Shown piece by piece: positions 1-10,275 of a DNA stretch of 64,000 bases. A model generated the notes under the pieces. The model saw only the letters and a program-made list of their open reading frames with translations. It was not told the DNA's origin and made no database searches. Numbering within the stretch: the stretch's first letter is position 1; each line of letters opens with the position of its first letter. The translations under genes were made by a program, and so were the position numbers. Source of the stretch: Linyphia triangularis (taxonomy: Eukaryota > Arthropoda > Arachnida > Araneae > Linyphiidae); assembly GCA_963978545.1 (NCBI GenBank), contig OZ021723.1, positions 11,558,593 to 11,622,592 of the forward strand, given 5' to 3'.

Positions 1-551
1 TAGCTTTTTTTGCTTAGGTGCTGTCTGGGAGTAAGGTTGAGTTGCCAACTTTCATCGCAGTTATGTAAATACGATAGTGCCTCTCCCAAGACACATGCCT
101 TTTACCATATGGGATGTTATGTATACGACACTATTTTGAATTGAAAGAAGAGTGTCTCTGTGTTTTCGTGTTTATGTAAATCAACAGTTTTATTCCGATC
201 TTGATGATAACTAAAAACCTTTAAAACAAGAGGAAGGTCTTTACCGACTTGAAAAAACAATCGTTATGAAAAGTGAGGCTACTATTTTCAACGTCTGAGA
301 CTACTATTTTCAATGTCTGAGACTACTATTTTGGCTACTATTTTTAACATTTAAGGCTACTAAAGCAACTATTTTCAAAGCTTACAGTCAGTGGCAGCCC
401 TGCATAATGCATATACTGAAAATATTCCATTTTAATTATAATTTTATTGTAAAAAAACAATAGATATTTAACCGGTAATAGAACTTAATTATTTTGAGCT
501 CTTTTTTTTTTTCAAATTGTTTCTCATTACTATTTTCTTGAATTTCTATAG
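1..551 (+). other. eIF2-alpha intron, right part (partial)
   Basis: This is non-coding sequence upstream of the first visible eIF2-alpha exon, ending in a pyrimidine-rich acceptor (ttcttgaatttctatag) at 551. The preceding exons, including the part of the protein carrying the regulatory phosphorylation serine, lie outside the window. Apart from the 22-bp tandem listed separately I see nothing else here. Confidence 0.7.
277..376 (+). repeat. short 22-bp tandem repeat
   Basis: About 4.5 imperfect units of a 22-bp motif beginning GRCTACTATTTTCAA start at 277, 299, 321 (truncated), 333 and 355. It lies in an eIF2-alpha intron and looks like an ordinary minisatellite. Confidence 0.8.
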
Positions 552-649
552 ATATTGAAGTTGCCTGTTATGGCTATGAGGGTATTGATGCAGTGAAAAA
601 TGCTTTACGGTCAGGAATCAACTGTTCTACTGAGGACATGCCTATTAAG
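552..649 (+). CDS. EIF2S1: eIF2-alpha, internal exon
   Basis: This exon encodes part of the alpha subunit of eukaryotic translation initiation factor 2, which delivers initiator Met-tRNA to the 40S ribosome in the cytoplasm. Its 98 nt are the last two bases of an Asp codon plus 32 codons, reading [15 protein letters not shown] and on to STEDMPIK. These blocks are near-identical to animal eIF2-alpha in the C-terminal alpha-beta domain. The acceptor is ctatag and the donor is GTGAGT at 650. It joins in phase to the exon at 1522. The start codon and the N-terminal OB-fold and helical domains are upstream of the window, so the gene is truncated by the window edge only. Confidence 0.96.
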
Positions 650-1521
650 GTGAGTTTCCCTAATTTTTCGTGAAATTTTAAAAAGTTCTCCAACATTAGA
701 CTTTTTAAAAAATTTAATTATAAAAAAATAATAATACATTCATTATAATCATTAATTGGTTACGATGTTACAGTGATTGCTTGATAAGCAGCTAAACCTG
801 AAGAAAACCATAACTACCCACTAAAATACTTAGGATCTTGACCTGCCAATATAAATATACTCAAGTATTTTACATCACTGTTCACAAATCTGATCAATTT
901 TACATCTAATACTAATTCTCATATAATATTTCCTTTTATACGTTTGCTAAAAATATTTAGCAAGAAAAACTTTTTCTCGCCTATCTACCGTAATACTTTT
1001 GCCTATGTTACAGGAAACAACCCTTTTTCTTTTTGGTGCCGACCAAACGGTATAGCGGTTAGCGTGCTAGCTTCTAGACCGCGAGGTTGCGAGTTCGAGT
1101 CCCGTGTTAGGCATGGATGTTTGTAAATGTATGTTGGCTTGTCTAATGACGAATGTTTCGGCGCATTATAGCCCTCGTATTGCTGACGGCGCCAGATAAT
1201 CTGAAAACAACCAACCAATCTTTTTTGCCTGTTTCACCATGACCCTGCAACTCTTTTTTTTTTTTTATAATTATTATTTTACCCTCAACTTAAAAAATGT
1301 ATATATACAACAGACGAGTATAAAAACTATTAGTTGAAATGAAAACTATTCTAAAGCCTTTTAAGCCTCAAGTATTTTAGATAAGAAGTTATGACACCAT
1401 TTAAAAGGTTATTTGACTTTTTTTTGTTAATTTTTCATATTGGCCACTTAATTGCAACTTGTATTTTTTATCTATGGAACTTAACAATTAAAAGGCAACT
1501 AACTGAAGTATTCTTTTACAG
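650..1521 (+). other. eIF2-alpha intron with SINE
   Basis: The intron runs from GTGAGT at 650 to the acceptor ttcttttacag at 1521. Its only recognisable content is the tRNA-derived SINE at 1038-1219. The remainder is AT-rich and unremarkable. Confidence 0.85.
1038..1219 (+). mobile_element. tRNA-derived SINE, copy 1
   Basis: A roughly 182-bp SINE starts GCCGACCAAACGG and has a tRNA-like head: A-box-like TATAGCGGTTAGCGTGC and B-box-like GAGTTCGAGTCCC. A unique body follows, and it ends in CTGAAAACAACCAACCAA. An imperfect T-rich target duplication (TCTTTTTG versus TCTTTTTTG) flanks it. It differs from the copies at 6837 and 23171 at only a few positions, so the family is fairly young. The six-frame peptides here are artefacts of the SINE. 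This is an inserted Pol III element, not a functional tRNA gene. Confidence 0.88.
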
Positions 1522-1665
1522 ATAAACCTAATAGCTCCTCCTTTATATGTTTGTACAACAACAACCATGGAAAAAGCTGAAGGTCTGAAAGCCCTTCAAG
1601 ACGCTGTTGCCAAAATTGAAGCTACAATTAAAGAATCCGATGGTGTATTCCATGTTTTGATTCCG
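1522..1665 (+). CDS. EIF2S1: eIF2-alpha, internal exon
   Basis: These are 48 whole codons starting INLIAPPLYVCTTTTMEKAEG and ending GVFHVLIP. They match the animal eIF2-alpha stretch INLIAPPxYVxTTTTxExxEG closely. The acceptor is ttttacag and the donor is GTATGT at 1666. The exon continues the alpha-beta domain begun at 552 and joins in phase 0 to the exon at 5098, giving LIP-PKVVTD where vertebrates have QMEPKVVTD at the same length. No frameshift or internal stop is present. Confidence 0.96.
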
Positions 1666-2273
1666 GTATGTTTTATTGATTCTTTATCACAATTCGAAAA
1701 CTGAAACATTTGGCATTTAATATATAAGTATTTTTAGTGATTTTCATATTTGTTTAGCCTTAAATTGTCTTATATTTTTGCAGTTTTTTTTTACTTATTT
1801 ATATAAAAGAGTTGCAAATCTAATGAAATATTGTTATTGAAGCAATATGCATTGCTATGCACAACTAACACTGCTGCAGTATGTCAAGATTTTTAATCAG
1901 TTCCTGATGTCATGATTTTATTTTTAAATTATTGATGGTAATTAGACTTAAAGATTTTTGACAAACTTTTATTATTTTAATGCTTTATCTTTAGTTAACT
2001 TAATATTTCTTATGAATTAAATATATATATATATTTAAATTTGCAACACTTTTCCCTACTGTTTTAGCCACATTTTGTTTGATTTTAATAACATAGGTTA
2101 CAATTATAGTTAGGATTATGGAATTTGAACAATTGCTCTAGAATTATAGCTGAAACCTTACACTAGCATTTTTATTTTTTGGAAACCTTTTTTTTAAATC
2201 TGAGGGTTTTTTCAACAAAAATATTTTAAATAGGCTCTATTGAAGTTAGTCTTACTTCATCTCAAATATCTTA

Positions 2274-2520
2274 CTATACTAAACTTCAACTTAACTAGAC
2301 ATCACTTAGACGGTAGATCGTCACAGTGCTCATAGGTATTTAATCCATTTTGGCGGCGTGAAAGCATAATGTTCGCCAAACCACAACCCTATAGAGAACA
2401 AAAGGCTATAAGGTTTGGCGAGAATTATGTCTTCACTCCGCCAAAATGGATTAAATACCTATGAGCACTGTGACGATCTATCGTCTAAGTGATGTCTAGT
2501 TAAGTTGAAGTTTAGTATAG
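2274..2520. mobile_element. palindromic MITE with TA target duplication
   Basis: This 247-bp element is almost entirely a long inverted repeat. The left arm at 2274-2382 begins CTATACTAAACTTC. The right arm at 2412-2520 is its reverse complement with few mismatches, leaving a loop of about 29 nt. It is bordered by TA at 2272-2273 and 2521-2522, as expected for a Tc1/mariner-type non-autonomous element. It encodes nothing. The arm similarity suggests recent insertion or strong hairpin character. Confidence 0.85.
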
Positions 2521-4302
2521 TAAATGCTCTGAACAAGTGTAACAGTGAGTTTTAGAAATAGTAATATCCCATTGTTGTTTATATTCTATTTTATATTATG
2601 TATGTATTCGATCTAAAGATTAAAGAGAGTTTATAACAAGGTTCAAAATTAGTGGGTGTATGGAAGTTTTTATCTTGGGTGCATGTTGATATAATACATG
2701 CTTTCGATAATCAAAACACGAAATTGCAGCTTTGTTAATTATTGGGATATATTCTCAGCGAAATAATTTAGGAACGCAAACGTAAACCACATGGCTATAT
2801 ATAAACATATCAATAATCCAAGTATTAATTTAGTAATAAGTAAATACTAATTTTTGTCAATGCAAAACTTTTTCATAATTCTGAAATTTCACTGTACGCT
2901 ATAATTTCTTGGCTCTGGAAAATTTGGTAAGGTGTGTGAAGGACCTAACTATTCAATGCCACACTAACTTTATTATGATCTAAAAAACAACTCCAGCTTT
3001 GTAATTTTTTGTTTATTACAAATGAATATTCAGTTATTTTAAAAAGTTGTATTTCTTTGCAGTAATGCTTAAATACAATGACTGCACTTACTCTTAATCC
3101 ATTTTTAATATTAAAATTTATTTTCTTTTCTGGTAATGTGTGCACATAACTGGTATTTAGTGCACTTAAATCGCAAGAAGACTTGGGTGCACTTGTACAC
3201 CTGATTTAAAAAGTTAATTTCGACCCCTGTTTTATAAGGTTCAAAAGTTATATTAAATCCCTAGAGTAATATACTTTAAGAAAATATGCTCATTTGTACA
3301 ATATATTCACTGTTGCACTCCAATTAATTTAAAGAAATAAACTATTTTTATAAAAAATAACAGATTTGTTTTAAAATTGCTTGCAGAATGCACATTCTCA
3401 GGAAAATCCAATTATGAACTCTTTTTTTTTTTTTTTTTAGATAACTATTTCATATAGAAGCCTAATTTTTTTTTTCAGTACATTTAGCAGACACTTGTTA
3501 TTCTACTGAAGTTAGCTTGTGATTGTGATTCATTTACTTTTTTTTTAAATAATGAATTTTTGTGAAAGCCATTTAAATTTGTTAAAAGTAATTTGTTGTT
3601 TTTTTTTTGCCAAAAAAAAGCCAAAACAAAAAATATTTTTAAAATAAAAACAAAATCTCACTTTAGTATATACAGATACATAAAAGGAATATGCTAAAAA
3701 TTTCAGGAAGATAGTTTGAGCAGTTTCTTAGAAAAAGGTACATGAATAGTGAGGAATGTAGTTTTGATAAAAACGCATTTTAAAAAAAACTTATGCTAAT
3801 ACTAACAAAATTTGTTTTTAAAAAATATTGAAAATACTTCTAGTTGGGGTATTATTACAAATGAGGTATCTTTTTAAAGGGGAAAATTTAAATTTTGATA
3901 AACAATAATAAACTCAAAATCAATTATTTATAAATTTTTGGGTACCAACTCCCCTTAATGGGAAATTAGTACTTATTGTGTTTAAATCATATTACTCTCC
4001 TAAGAATTGAGGTTTAAAATGATCCTTTGACGTGTTAACTACAAGATAACTTATAAAAAAATTTAACTTGTAAAAAATATTTCGAGTAGCCTCGATTCAA
4101 ACCGATCTCTGACCTTCAAACATATGAATCTACTTTCCTATACGCCCCATTATCATACCTGACTGGGAAGCAGTGCAGGAAATACTTAGCCATCCCCGAA
4201 CTTGTGATTAGTAGTAATTTTTTTCCTCATACATATCCAACTTAGAAGAATTAAAGGTATTATAGAAATTGATTTTCTCTCTCTGTGATTGACAACAACT
4301 AT

Positions 4303-4978
4303 GACTAGTAGTCCGAGAGGCGACTGCAATTTTTGGACCTCATCGAACATCATTTTGAATTTTTTATAGAGATTGGAGAAAAGTGAGTAGATTAGGAATC
4401 CACTGGTCTGCCGTGGCAAAAATGGCCGAAACTGATTGAAAATCGACTTGGAATGAGTTGAACTAAAATCCAATTGCCAAATATGTCATAACTTGCCAAA
4501 AAGAGAACAAACTTTTTCGTCTGGCAACCCTGCATTTTGATTTTCAATCAAAGCAACGATTCTTGACGATTCTTGATCTCTGGCTTGGAAAATGTGTATC
4601 TTTTAAAAGTAAGCCAAATTGGCGACATCAGTTACGTCATCCGTGACGTAATGTTTATTGCCAACTTGGCTCCCTTTTAGTAGATGCAAGTAGACCGTCG
4701 CCAGATATCTGAATCGTCTGCAACCTTCTTAATTGATAATTAAACAGTGAGGGTTACCAAATAAAAAAATGCTCATTATTTGGCAAGTTATGGCTCATTT
4801 GGCAATTGGATTTAGTTCAACTTATTAAAAGTCGATTTTTGACCAGTTTCGGCCACTTTTGCCACGGCAGACCAGTGGATTCGTAATATACTCACTTTTC
4901 TCTAATTTCTATAAAAAAATCAGAATGATGTTCGATGAGGTCCAAAAATTGCAGTCGCCTCTCAGTCTATAGTAGTTA
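4303..4978. mobile_element. foldback (long inverted repeat) element
   Basis: A left arm at about 4303-4500 is repeated in inverse orientation at about 4765-4978, with moderate divergence. The conserved core contains GAGGCGACTGCAATTTTTGG and CCACTGGTCTGCCGTGGC. The roughly 265-bp centre contains a further dyad, GCCAAATTGGCG around 4614-4625 against GCCAACTTGGC around 4659-4669. The exact ends and the target duplication are unclear. No coding capacity is evident; the minus-strand ORF at 4186-4473 lies across the arm and is not a gene. Confidence 0.75.
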
Positions 4979-5097
4979 TCTTAAAAAATATTTTAGAATT
5001 GAGATTTAATATATTGTACAATTATAGGCATCAATTTTCTTGCATTCTTCGGATGTTTGTTTTGTTATTAACTTTGTTTGTACTTTATTGCTTGCAG

Positions 5098-5238
5098 CCT
5101 AAGGTTGTGACTGACTTGGATGAAGCTGAGCTGGCCAGGCAATTAGATAAACTAGAAATGGAGAATGCTGAAGTGTCGGGTGACAGTGACTTCGAAGAGT
5201 CCGACGAAGAGAAGAAGAAAGAGGAGGATGATGAATAA
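5098..5238 (+). CDS. EIF2S1: eIF2-alpha, last coding exon
   Basis: The exon encodes [20 protein letters not shown] followed by MENAEV and a Ser/Asp/Glu-rich tail ending EEDDE and TAA at 5236-5238. PKVVTDxDExELARQ is diagnostic of the eIF2-alpha C-terminus, the part that contacts the gamma subunit in the known complex. An acidic tail is normal for the family. The acceptor is tgcttgcag at 5097. Reading open upstream of the acceptor from 4999 is fortuitous; the splice fits the protein alignment exactly. About 127 residues of the protein are encoded in the window. Confidence 0.97.
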   Translation, partial: PKVVTDLDEAELARQLDKLEMENAEVSGDSDFEESDEEKKKEEDDE

Positions 5239-5960
5239 AAGTATTTTAACGATCAAACGTGTGTGTTCACTTGCTTTAAAAACATTACACAAGTTTAATA
5301 TTTATTAACGCCTTTTCAATTTTTTAAAAAGTAGCCTATTCTGAGGTCTGTAATTAAGAAATTTGGGTTTTTCTGTAGTTGCAGAAAATATTAGACCAGT
5401 CTGCGACAAGATTTTGGTCAGTAAAATTTGTCTGCAGCATGATTTTAAAATGGGTATACAATGCTCAATAACAAACAATACTTGAAGATAAATTAAACTT
5501 TTGTATACAGTACAATGTTTAATTCAAAGGTTTTTCAGTGTATTAATTTAAAACATTTTATTAAACTCCACTTATATTTTTAAAAACTATTGAAAGAATA
5601 AGTAAAGTGTTCCTTATCACTAGATATGTTAATTGATGGTTTCTTTGTGAGATAATTATTGATAATTTATCTGCATCTAAATAGCTTTGGGGTTAAAATG
5701 GTTTAATTATTTTTCAGTAGCTTATTTTTATAAACAATCATTTTTGTTTCACGAACAAATGTGATGTTTGGAAATCGTAATTCTGAAATAGCCAAATCAC
5801 TAAATATTTTTAATATTTGGCTTATAATTTGAAACAACAATTCCAAGTGAGAATAGTCAGATTAAAATAAGTGATGTTGTTCAATTGCACTTTTTCTGCA
5901 AGACAACTTCCAGTTTTAGAATGTAATTTAGGAAGAATAAACATGTCTTTTTTTGTTTTG
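5239..5960 (+). other. EIF2S1: probable eIF2-alpha 3' UTR
   Basis: Non-coding AT-rich sequence follows the stop codon. Two AATAAA hexamers are candidates for polyadenylation: one at 5234-5239 overlapping the stop codon, and one at 5936-5941 followed by a T/GT-rich stretch. The second has the better context, so I drew the UTR to just past it. The boundary is an inference. Confidence 0.5.
5936..5941 (+). terminator. candidate polyadenylation signal of eIF2-alpha
   Basis: AATAAA about 700 nt after the stop codon is followed within 10 nt by a run of T and TTTTGTT. It is a plausible cleavage site for the eIF2-alpha transcript, but no transcript evidence is available. Confidence 0.5.
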
Positions 5961-6365
5961 TTCATTGTGGTTGAAAAGTTAACTTGATTCTATCTGATGG
6001 TAATTAAGAAACAAACACTTCAGCAGCTTTAAAATCAACTGGTGCTAAAGTGCATTCAGCACATCTAACACCCCCTTCTCAATAATATTGGTATATTATA
6101 AGTTATTCAAGCCCACACTAGCTTTTAAGAACAGGTTAAAAGATACTAAAAGAAGACCATGCACAGCAATTTAATGGCACTTCAAAAATGTCAGATTTGC
6201 AATGGATCTCTGCCATTTCCAGCATTGTCCAAAGCTATCGACTACAACCAACACCTCCTATATAAGAAAGCCTCTGCACGGGTTACCACTTTTAAATATG
6301 ACGGGTACCATTTACGCGGTACGGGTTGCCATTTAGAAGAAGATATCTTTTTGATTTAGCGATAA

Positions 6366-6601
6366 ATGGTTAGGCGACGTTTTACGTGCTTGTGATTCGT
6401 GAAGATATGGTTTGGCGACGTCTTGCGTGCTTGTGATTCGTCAAAATCTATTTTGGCACATAACTCTGGCGTACGACGGACGATAGCAAAAATCAACATC
6501 GCCATTTTGTTTACCGAATACGTAAAGTCTGCTGCATTTTCTGTTTGAAACACGTATAGTTTGCTGTATTTTCTGTTCCGAAAACGTAAAGACTACTGCA
6601 T
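6366..6601. repeat. subterminal tandem repeats inside the P-like element
   Basis: There are two sets. Two copies with a 41-bp period begin at 6366 and 6407, each containing GGCGACGT followed by GTGCTTGTGATTCGT. Three copies with a 32-bp period begin at 6520, 6552 and 6584, each starting ACGTAWAG and containing CTGYWTTTTCTG in the complete ones. Their position just inside the left TIR is typical of transposase-binding arrays, but that role is inferred. Confidence 0.75.
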
Positions 6602-6631
6602 TAAGAGTGCTATAAATTATATTAAACGCTA

Positions 6632-7725
6632 TTTCAATGCTCTGTGGTAAACTGCAAAGGAAATTTTAAAAAGGGGCCAAGAGTTCCGGTATTTATATTT
6701 CCCACAGATAATTAACTTAAAAGAAGATGGATAACTGCTGTTTCGAGAAAAGTTTTCGTAGTTACTTCTAGTTCAAGGGTAAGCTGAGAGATTGAGTGGT
6801 TCCTTCTATTTTTGAAAGCTATCCTAGCTAAATGTCGCCGACCAAACGGTATAGTGATTAGCGTGCTAGCTTCTAGATCGCAAGGTTGCGGGTTCGAGTC
6901 CCGTGTTGGCATGGGTGTTTGTAAATGTATGTTGGCTTGTCTAATGACGAATGTTTCGGCGCATTATAGCCCTTGTGTTGCTGACGGCGCCAATAATCTG
7001 AATACAGCCAACCAACCTAGCTAAATGTCTAAAGCAACAGTATCGAGACCCAAGTCCTGCAGAAAAGATGGTAATAGCAAATGAACAAAATGTCAGCAAA
7101 GCTATCCAACGGACTCTAAAGGATTGAAATGTGCCTTTCACTGATTAGATTTAAAAGAATGTGGTCAGTTAAAAAAGTCGACTTATCTTGTTTTAAAGAA
7201 ATTACACTTTCCGAAGAAGATTTTACTGTCATTACTAATTTACAGTGCGGTTATTGTGACCATTCCATTGTGAAATTCAGCAAAAATATTTTATATTTAT
7301 AATATAAAATATTTCTAAAAATATTTTGACACTTGAAAACATTGATGATGCTTTTGATTTTCTTGACAATGATAAGAATAGTTATATTTTGAATCTGGAT
7401 AAAGATGGTTTATGCTATCCAAAACTTGAGGTTTTGAATGTTATTTGGTATTTATATGTTGTAATTCAAAAGTTCATTTCTGTAATATATGAGAAGTTGT
7501 TTTAGAACTTTTGAAGGTCAGAGATTACTTTCAACAAGTTTAACTTTAGATATTATTAATGGTAAAGAAATATATAACATTCCGCATAAATGTAAAGAAC
7601 ATATTAAATTTATTGTAGGAAGTATTCTAAGGGATACTGCAAACATATATCGAAATAGCTATTGTAGGCAACAAAATGACAACCTGTTACAAGAAGAAAA
7701 AAAATTTGAAGCAAAAGAATGTTGA
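6632..7725 (+). pseudogene. THAP-domain transposase remnant (P/THAP9-like)
   Basis: At 6632-6760 one frame reads FQCSVVNCKGNFKKGPRVPV, FIFPTDN, a TAA stop, then LKRRWITAVSRK. That has the C-x4-C pair, FP motif and conserved Trp of a THAP zinc finger, but the distal Cys-His pair is not found. At 7336-7500 a frame reads DKDGLCYPKLEVLNVIWYLY. At 7489-7725 another reads CKEHIKFIVGSILRDTANIY. Both resemble C-terminal segments of THAP9/P-type transposases. The frame shifts, has several stops, and is split by a SINE at 6837. No functional protein is possible. Confidence 0.65.
6837..7015 (+). mobile_element. tRNA-derived SINE, copy 2, nested
   Basis: This is the same family as the copy at 1038: it starts GCCGACCAAACGG, has box-B-like GGGTTCGAGTCCC, and ends in CAGCCAACCAA. 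A 14-bp target duplication, CCTAGCTAAATGTC, sits at 6823-6836 and 7016-7029. The insertion lies inside the THAP transposase remnant, so it post-dates arrival of the P-like element. Confidence 0.93.
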
Positions 7726-8092
7726 AAATAAAAAAGAAAACTTTCAATATTAAAGTAATTTTGAAGTTAATAATTAGCAACACTAAATTATTTTGCTTTA
7801 AAATGTTTTATTGATTAATAATAACTATGATTTGGGAATAAAAAAGTTTATTTAGATTAGGTGTTTTATTTCGGAATAAAATTCAAATTAATAGTTGAAC
7901 ATAAATATTAAAAAAAAAAAATTCAATTATCCCTGTCAATAAAAAAGAAATGTTTTCTAATGCTCTCCTATTCAAATTAACTAGCAAAACTAAGAAAAGA
8001 ATAATTCCTATGATACCAATACGAAGGACAATTGACTACTCTATGTGACGTCACACAGTTAGTACGAAGGCTTTCTTATATAGGAGGTGTTG

Positions 8093-10101
8093 CTACAACT
8101 GACTTTAGAGAACAGTAAAAAAAAATCCCAAAGGCAACACATTTTATAATGGTCAAAAACAACACAACTTGTAAACTCATCTGTATTACAGATACTCCTA
8201 GAGTTTTTCTTTAGAACTGCCAGATAACTATACACTGTCATTACTAATATTATATTTTAAAAGATGTAGCATAACTTATTTCCTGCATGAACCAGAGGCA
8301 AGATTAGTTAGTTAGTGAAAATCAAACTCCTAGCCATTCCATAGAATTTCTGAAAATGTACTGTCTTGGCATATGTCATTTAACGATAGTCACTTCTTTG
8401 GAGAAAAAAAATGCAGGTCAACTTATTTATCTGCGACATGCTTTGTGTGTACCCTTTAAAAAATACAGTATGATAAAAGGACAACCGTTTTGAAACTAGT
8501 GATGCTAAATATCGTCATCCACATTTCCAACTTTACAGCTATCAAAAATTATATGAAAAAAAAAAGTACAGTAACATACCTAATTACTATACTCAACTTT
8601 GCAAAATAATTTGAAGATAATTTTTTTTTATAAAAACCAGAAGAAATTTGCGTTGACCCCAAGTATCAATTGTATTACTTGAGCTTCCGTTTGAAATAAT
8701 AATAAGATGCGTTTTGTTTACAAAGTCCAAAACCTTGTTTACTTTTATGAAATTACATATTACTTGAAAGTGCTAACATTTTCACAAGAAATATAGATTT
8801 CTCTCGTGAGAAACAAAACTGTGATGCTGCATAGCCCACATGCCGAGAAAGAATAAATTGTAAAATTAATTTAAATATAATTTTCTTTTTAATATTAATC
8901 CTTTCATAATCAGCTTTAGGTGAGATTTTTCGTTTTATGTCAAAAGACTAAGTTGACCAGATTGCAATTTAGCACAAAATGGTTTTTATTCATGATAACA
9001 AAATAAATTCATAGCTTTGCATTCCAGTATGCGAAGATTCTGAATAACATATTAAAACTTTGAACTCTTTATAGAGAAGTAATCAGTGCTAGAAGTGTGG
9101 GTAGACGCGGGGTGACGCGTCCCCCCACTTTTCAAGAAAATACCGATGCGTCCCCCCACTTCTAAAACCACTGAAATCCATCCCCTCACTTTTAAAAATA
9201 CTCAATCCGTCTGAAAACTACTAAAGAAAAATAATATGAAACTTTAAATGTAGGGACACTGAGAAAAAGTAATTTAAAGTTTTCAAATGTTTAAAAAAAA
9301 TTATGTTATATATATCATACTATTATAAATATGCATTATACTACTTTGTATAATGATATAAGTATTTTTATTTACAAATAATGTTCATTTGGTATGTTCA
9401 TGAAAAGTCATTAATTTTCATTTTGCGATTTGAGTGGGAACCCTGTGAAAATTATGTTTCTACTCCTGATATTTCTTTTTATCTCTTTAAAATTTATCAT
9501 TGAAGGGTAAAAAGATTAGTAGAACTTTAAAACATAGTTGTTGTTTTTTTTACTCGATAAAACGTCTCTGAAATTTTAAACTCTAACCATACTTCAGAGT
9601 CTACTGCACATGCGCTTCATCACTACAGCTGCAAAGAAAAACCTTCAGAACAGTCGGAGAATGCACCACAATTCTCGACAACCAGCAGGTGCGTAGAGGG
9701 AAAATATATTATTAGTCATAAGTTTTTTTCTGTTAACTCCTGAATTTTACTATCGTAGATTATGTATGGACCCTGTTGTACCCATTCATTAAAATATCCT
9801 TTGTATTGATTCAAAATATGTAATTTTTAAAAGAAATACTAAATCTTTTAGGTGTCTATGATTAGGCTTTATAAAAATAAATGATGCAAGGGAAGTACAC
9901 TCCAGATTTGTAACTCACTCGGACAAAATAAACAACTGACTGACAATTCAACAGATGCTTGTTTTTGATATATTATTATTTTGCTCACAAAAATGCTAAA
10001 TAAAGTAACTAATGGTTAAAAAAGGATTTTGTATATTTCAGTTTTTAGGACGAAGAATGTTATCTAAGTTTTGAAAGAATAAATCGTGAAATTCCAGCAG
10101 A
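8093..10101. other. intergenic, no gene seen
   Basis: AT-rich sequence lies between the P-like element and the 3' end of NDUFB2. I found no convincing exon or element apart from the C-rich tandem at 9117-9200. The short minus-strand ORF at 8059-8241 spans the transposon end and is not a gene. Confidence 0.6.
9117..9200. repeat. short C-rich tandem, ~31-bp period
   Basis: GCGTCCCCCCACTT occurs at 9117 and 9148, with a degenerate third copy (CATCCCCTCACTT) near 9179. It stands out from the AT-rich surroundings. It may be the end of an unrecognised element; C-rich 'cccccactt' ends occur in hAT-like elements elsewhere in this window. Confidence 0.6.
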
Positions 10102-10107
10102 TTTATT
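10102..10107 (-). terminator. candidate polyadenylation signal of NDUFB2
   Basis: TTTATT on the + strand reads AATAAA on the minus strand, about 110 nt beyond the NDUFB2 stop codon. It is a reasonable 3' end for this short gene, assigned by position only. Confidence 0.45.
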
Positions 10108-10215
10108 GAGTTAAATCCTCAGGAAACATTCACATAACATACTAATCAAACAATGTTATTACATAATGATGAACCATTTTTTCATCTATCGTTTAAAAAA
10201 ATATTAATATGATTA

Positions 10216-10275
10216 TTAATCTACTCCAAGTTCTTCATTAGTAAACTTATCAGGTTCAGGATAGTCATATTCTCC
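10216..10275 (-). CDS. NDUFB2: NDUFB2 homologue, last coding exon
   Basis: The exon encodes residues 70-88, GEYDYPEPDKFTNEELGVD, and then TAA (10218-10216). It is too short to appear as an ORF on its own. It aligns with the vertebrate NDUFB2 C-terminus GHFPYPDPSQWTDEELGIP without gaps. The acceptor is a T-rich tract ending in AG just before GGA at 10275. It joins in phase 0 to the exon at 13359-13482. Confidence 0.93.
   Translation of the reverse strand, partial: GEYDYPEPDKFTNEELGVD

Larger units (their letters stand above)
1666..5097 (+). other. eIF2-alpha last coding intron (3.4 kb)
   Basis: The intron runs from GTATGT at 1666 to the acceptor tattgcttgcag at 5097. It hosts the palindromic MITE at 2274-2520 and the foldback element at 4303-4978. 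A fragment GGGTACCAACTCCCCTTA at 3940-3957 resembles one end of the TA-flanked element at 11350, but I could not find its partner end. I see no additional exon in it; the small ORFs at 2945-3145 and 4186-4473 have no recognisable content. Confidence 0.85.
6249..8092. mobile_element. P-element-like DNA transposon, decayed
   Basis: This 1,844-bp element is bounded by a perfect 25-bp terminal inverted repeat: left 6249-6273 begins CAACACCTCCTATATAAG, and right 8068-8092 is its exact reverse complement. The 7-bp direct repeat CTACAAC flanks it at 6242-6248 and 8093-8099. Inside are short subterminal tandem repeats and remnants of a THAP-type transposase gene. P-superfamily elements carry THAP transposases and make 7-8 bp duplications, so the class assignment combines observed ends with a family argument. 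Multiple stops show it is dead. A SINE at 6837-7015 interrupts it. Confidence 0.8.

Noticed and set aside
4999..5097. Start of a separate 79-residue protein at 4999
   Set aside because: The open frame upstream of 5098 is intronic; the acceptor at 5097 restores the conserved eIF2-alpha junction exactly.
6712..7024. ORFs on both strands over the SINE at 6837
   Set aside because: The same peptides appear at every SINE copy (1003-1218, 23148-23351), so they are translations of the repeat.
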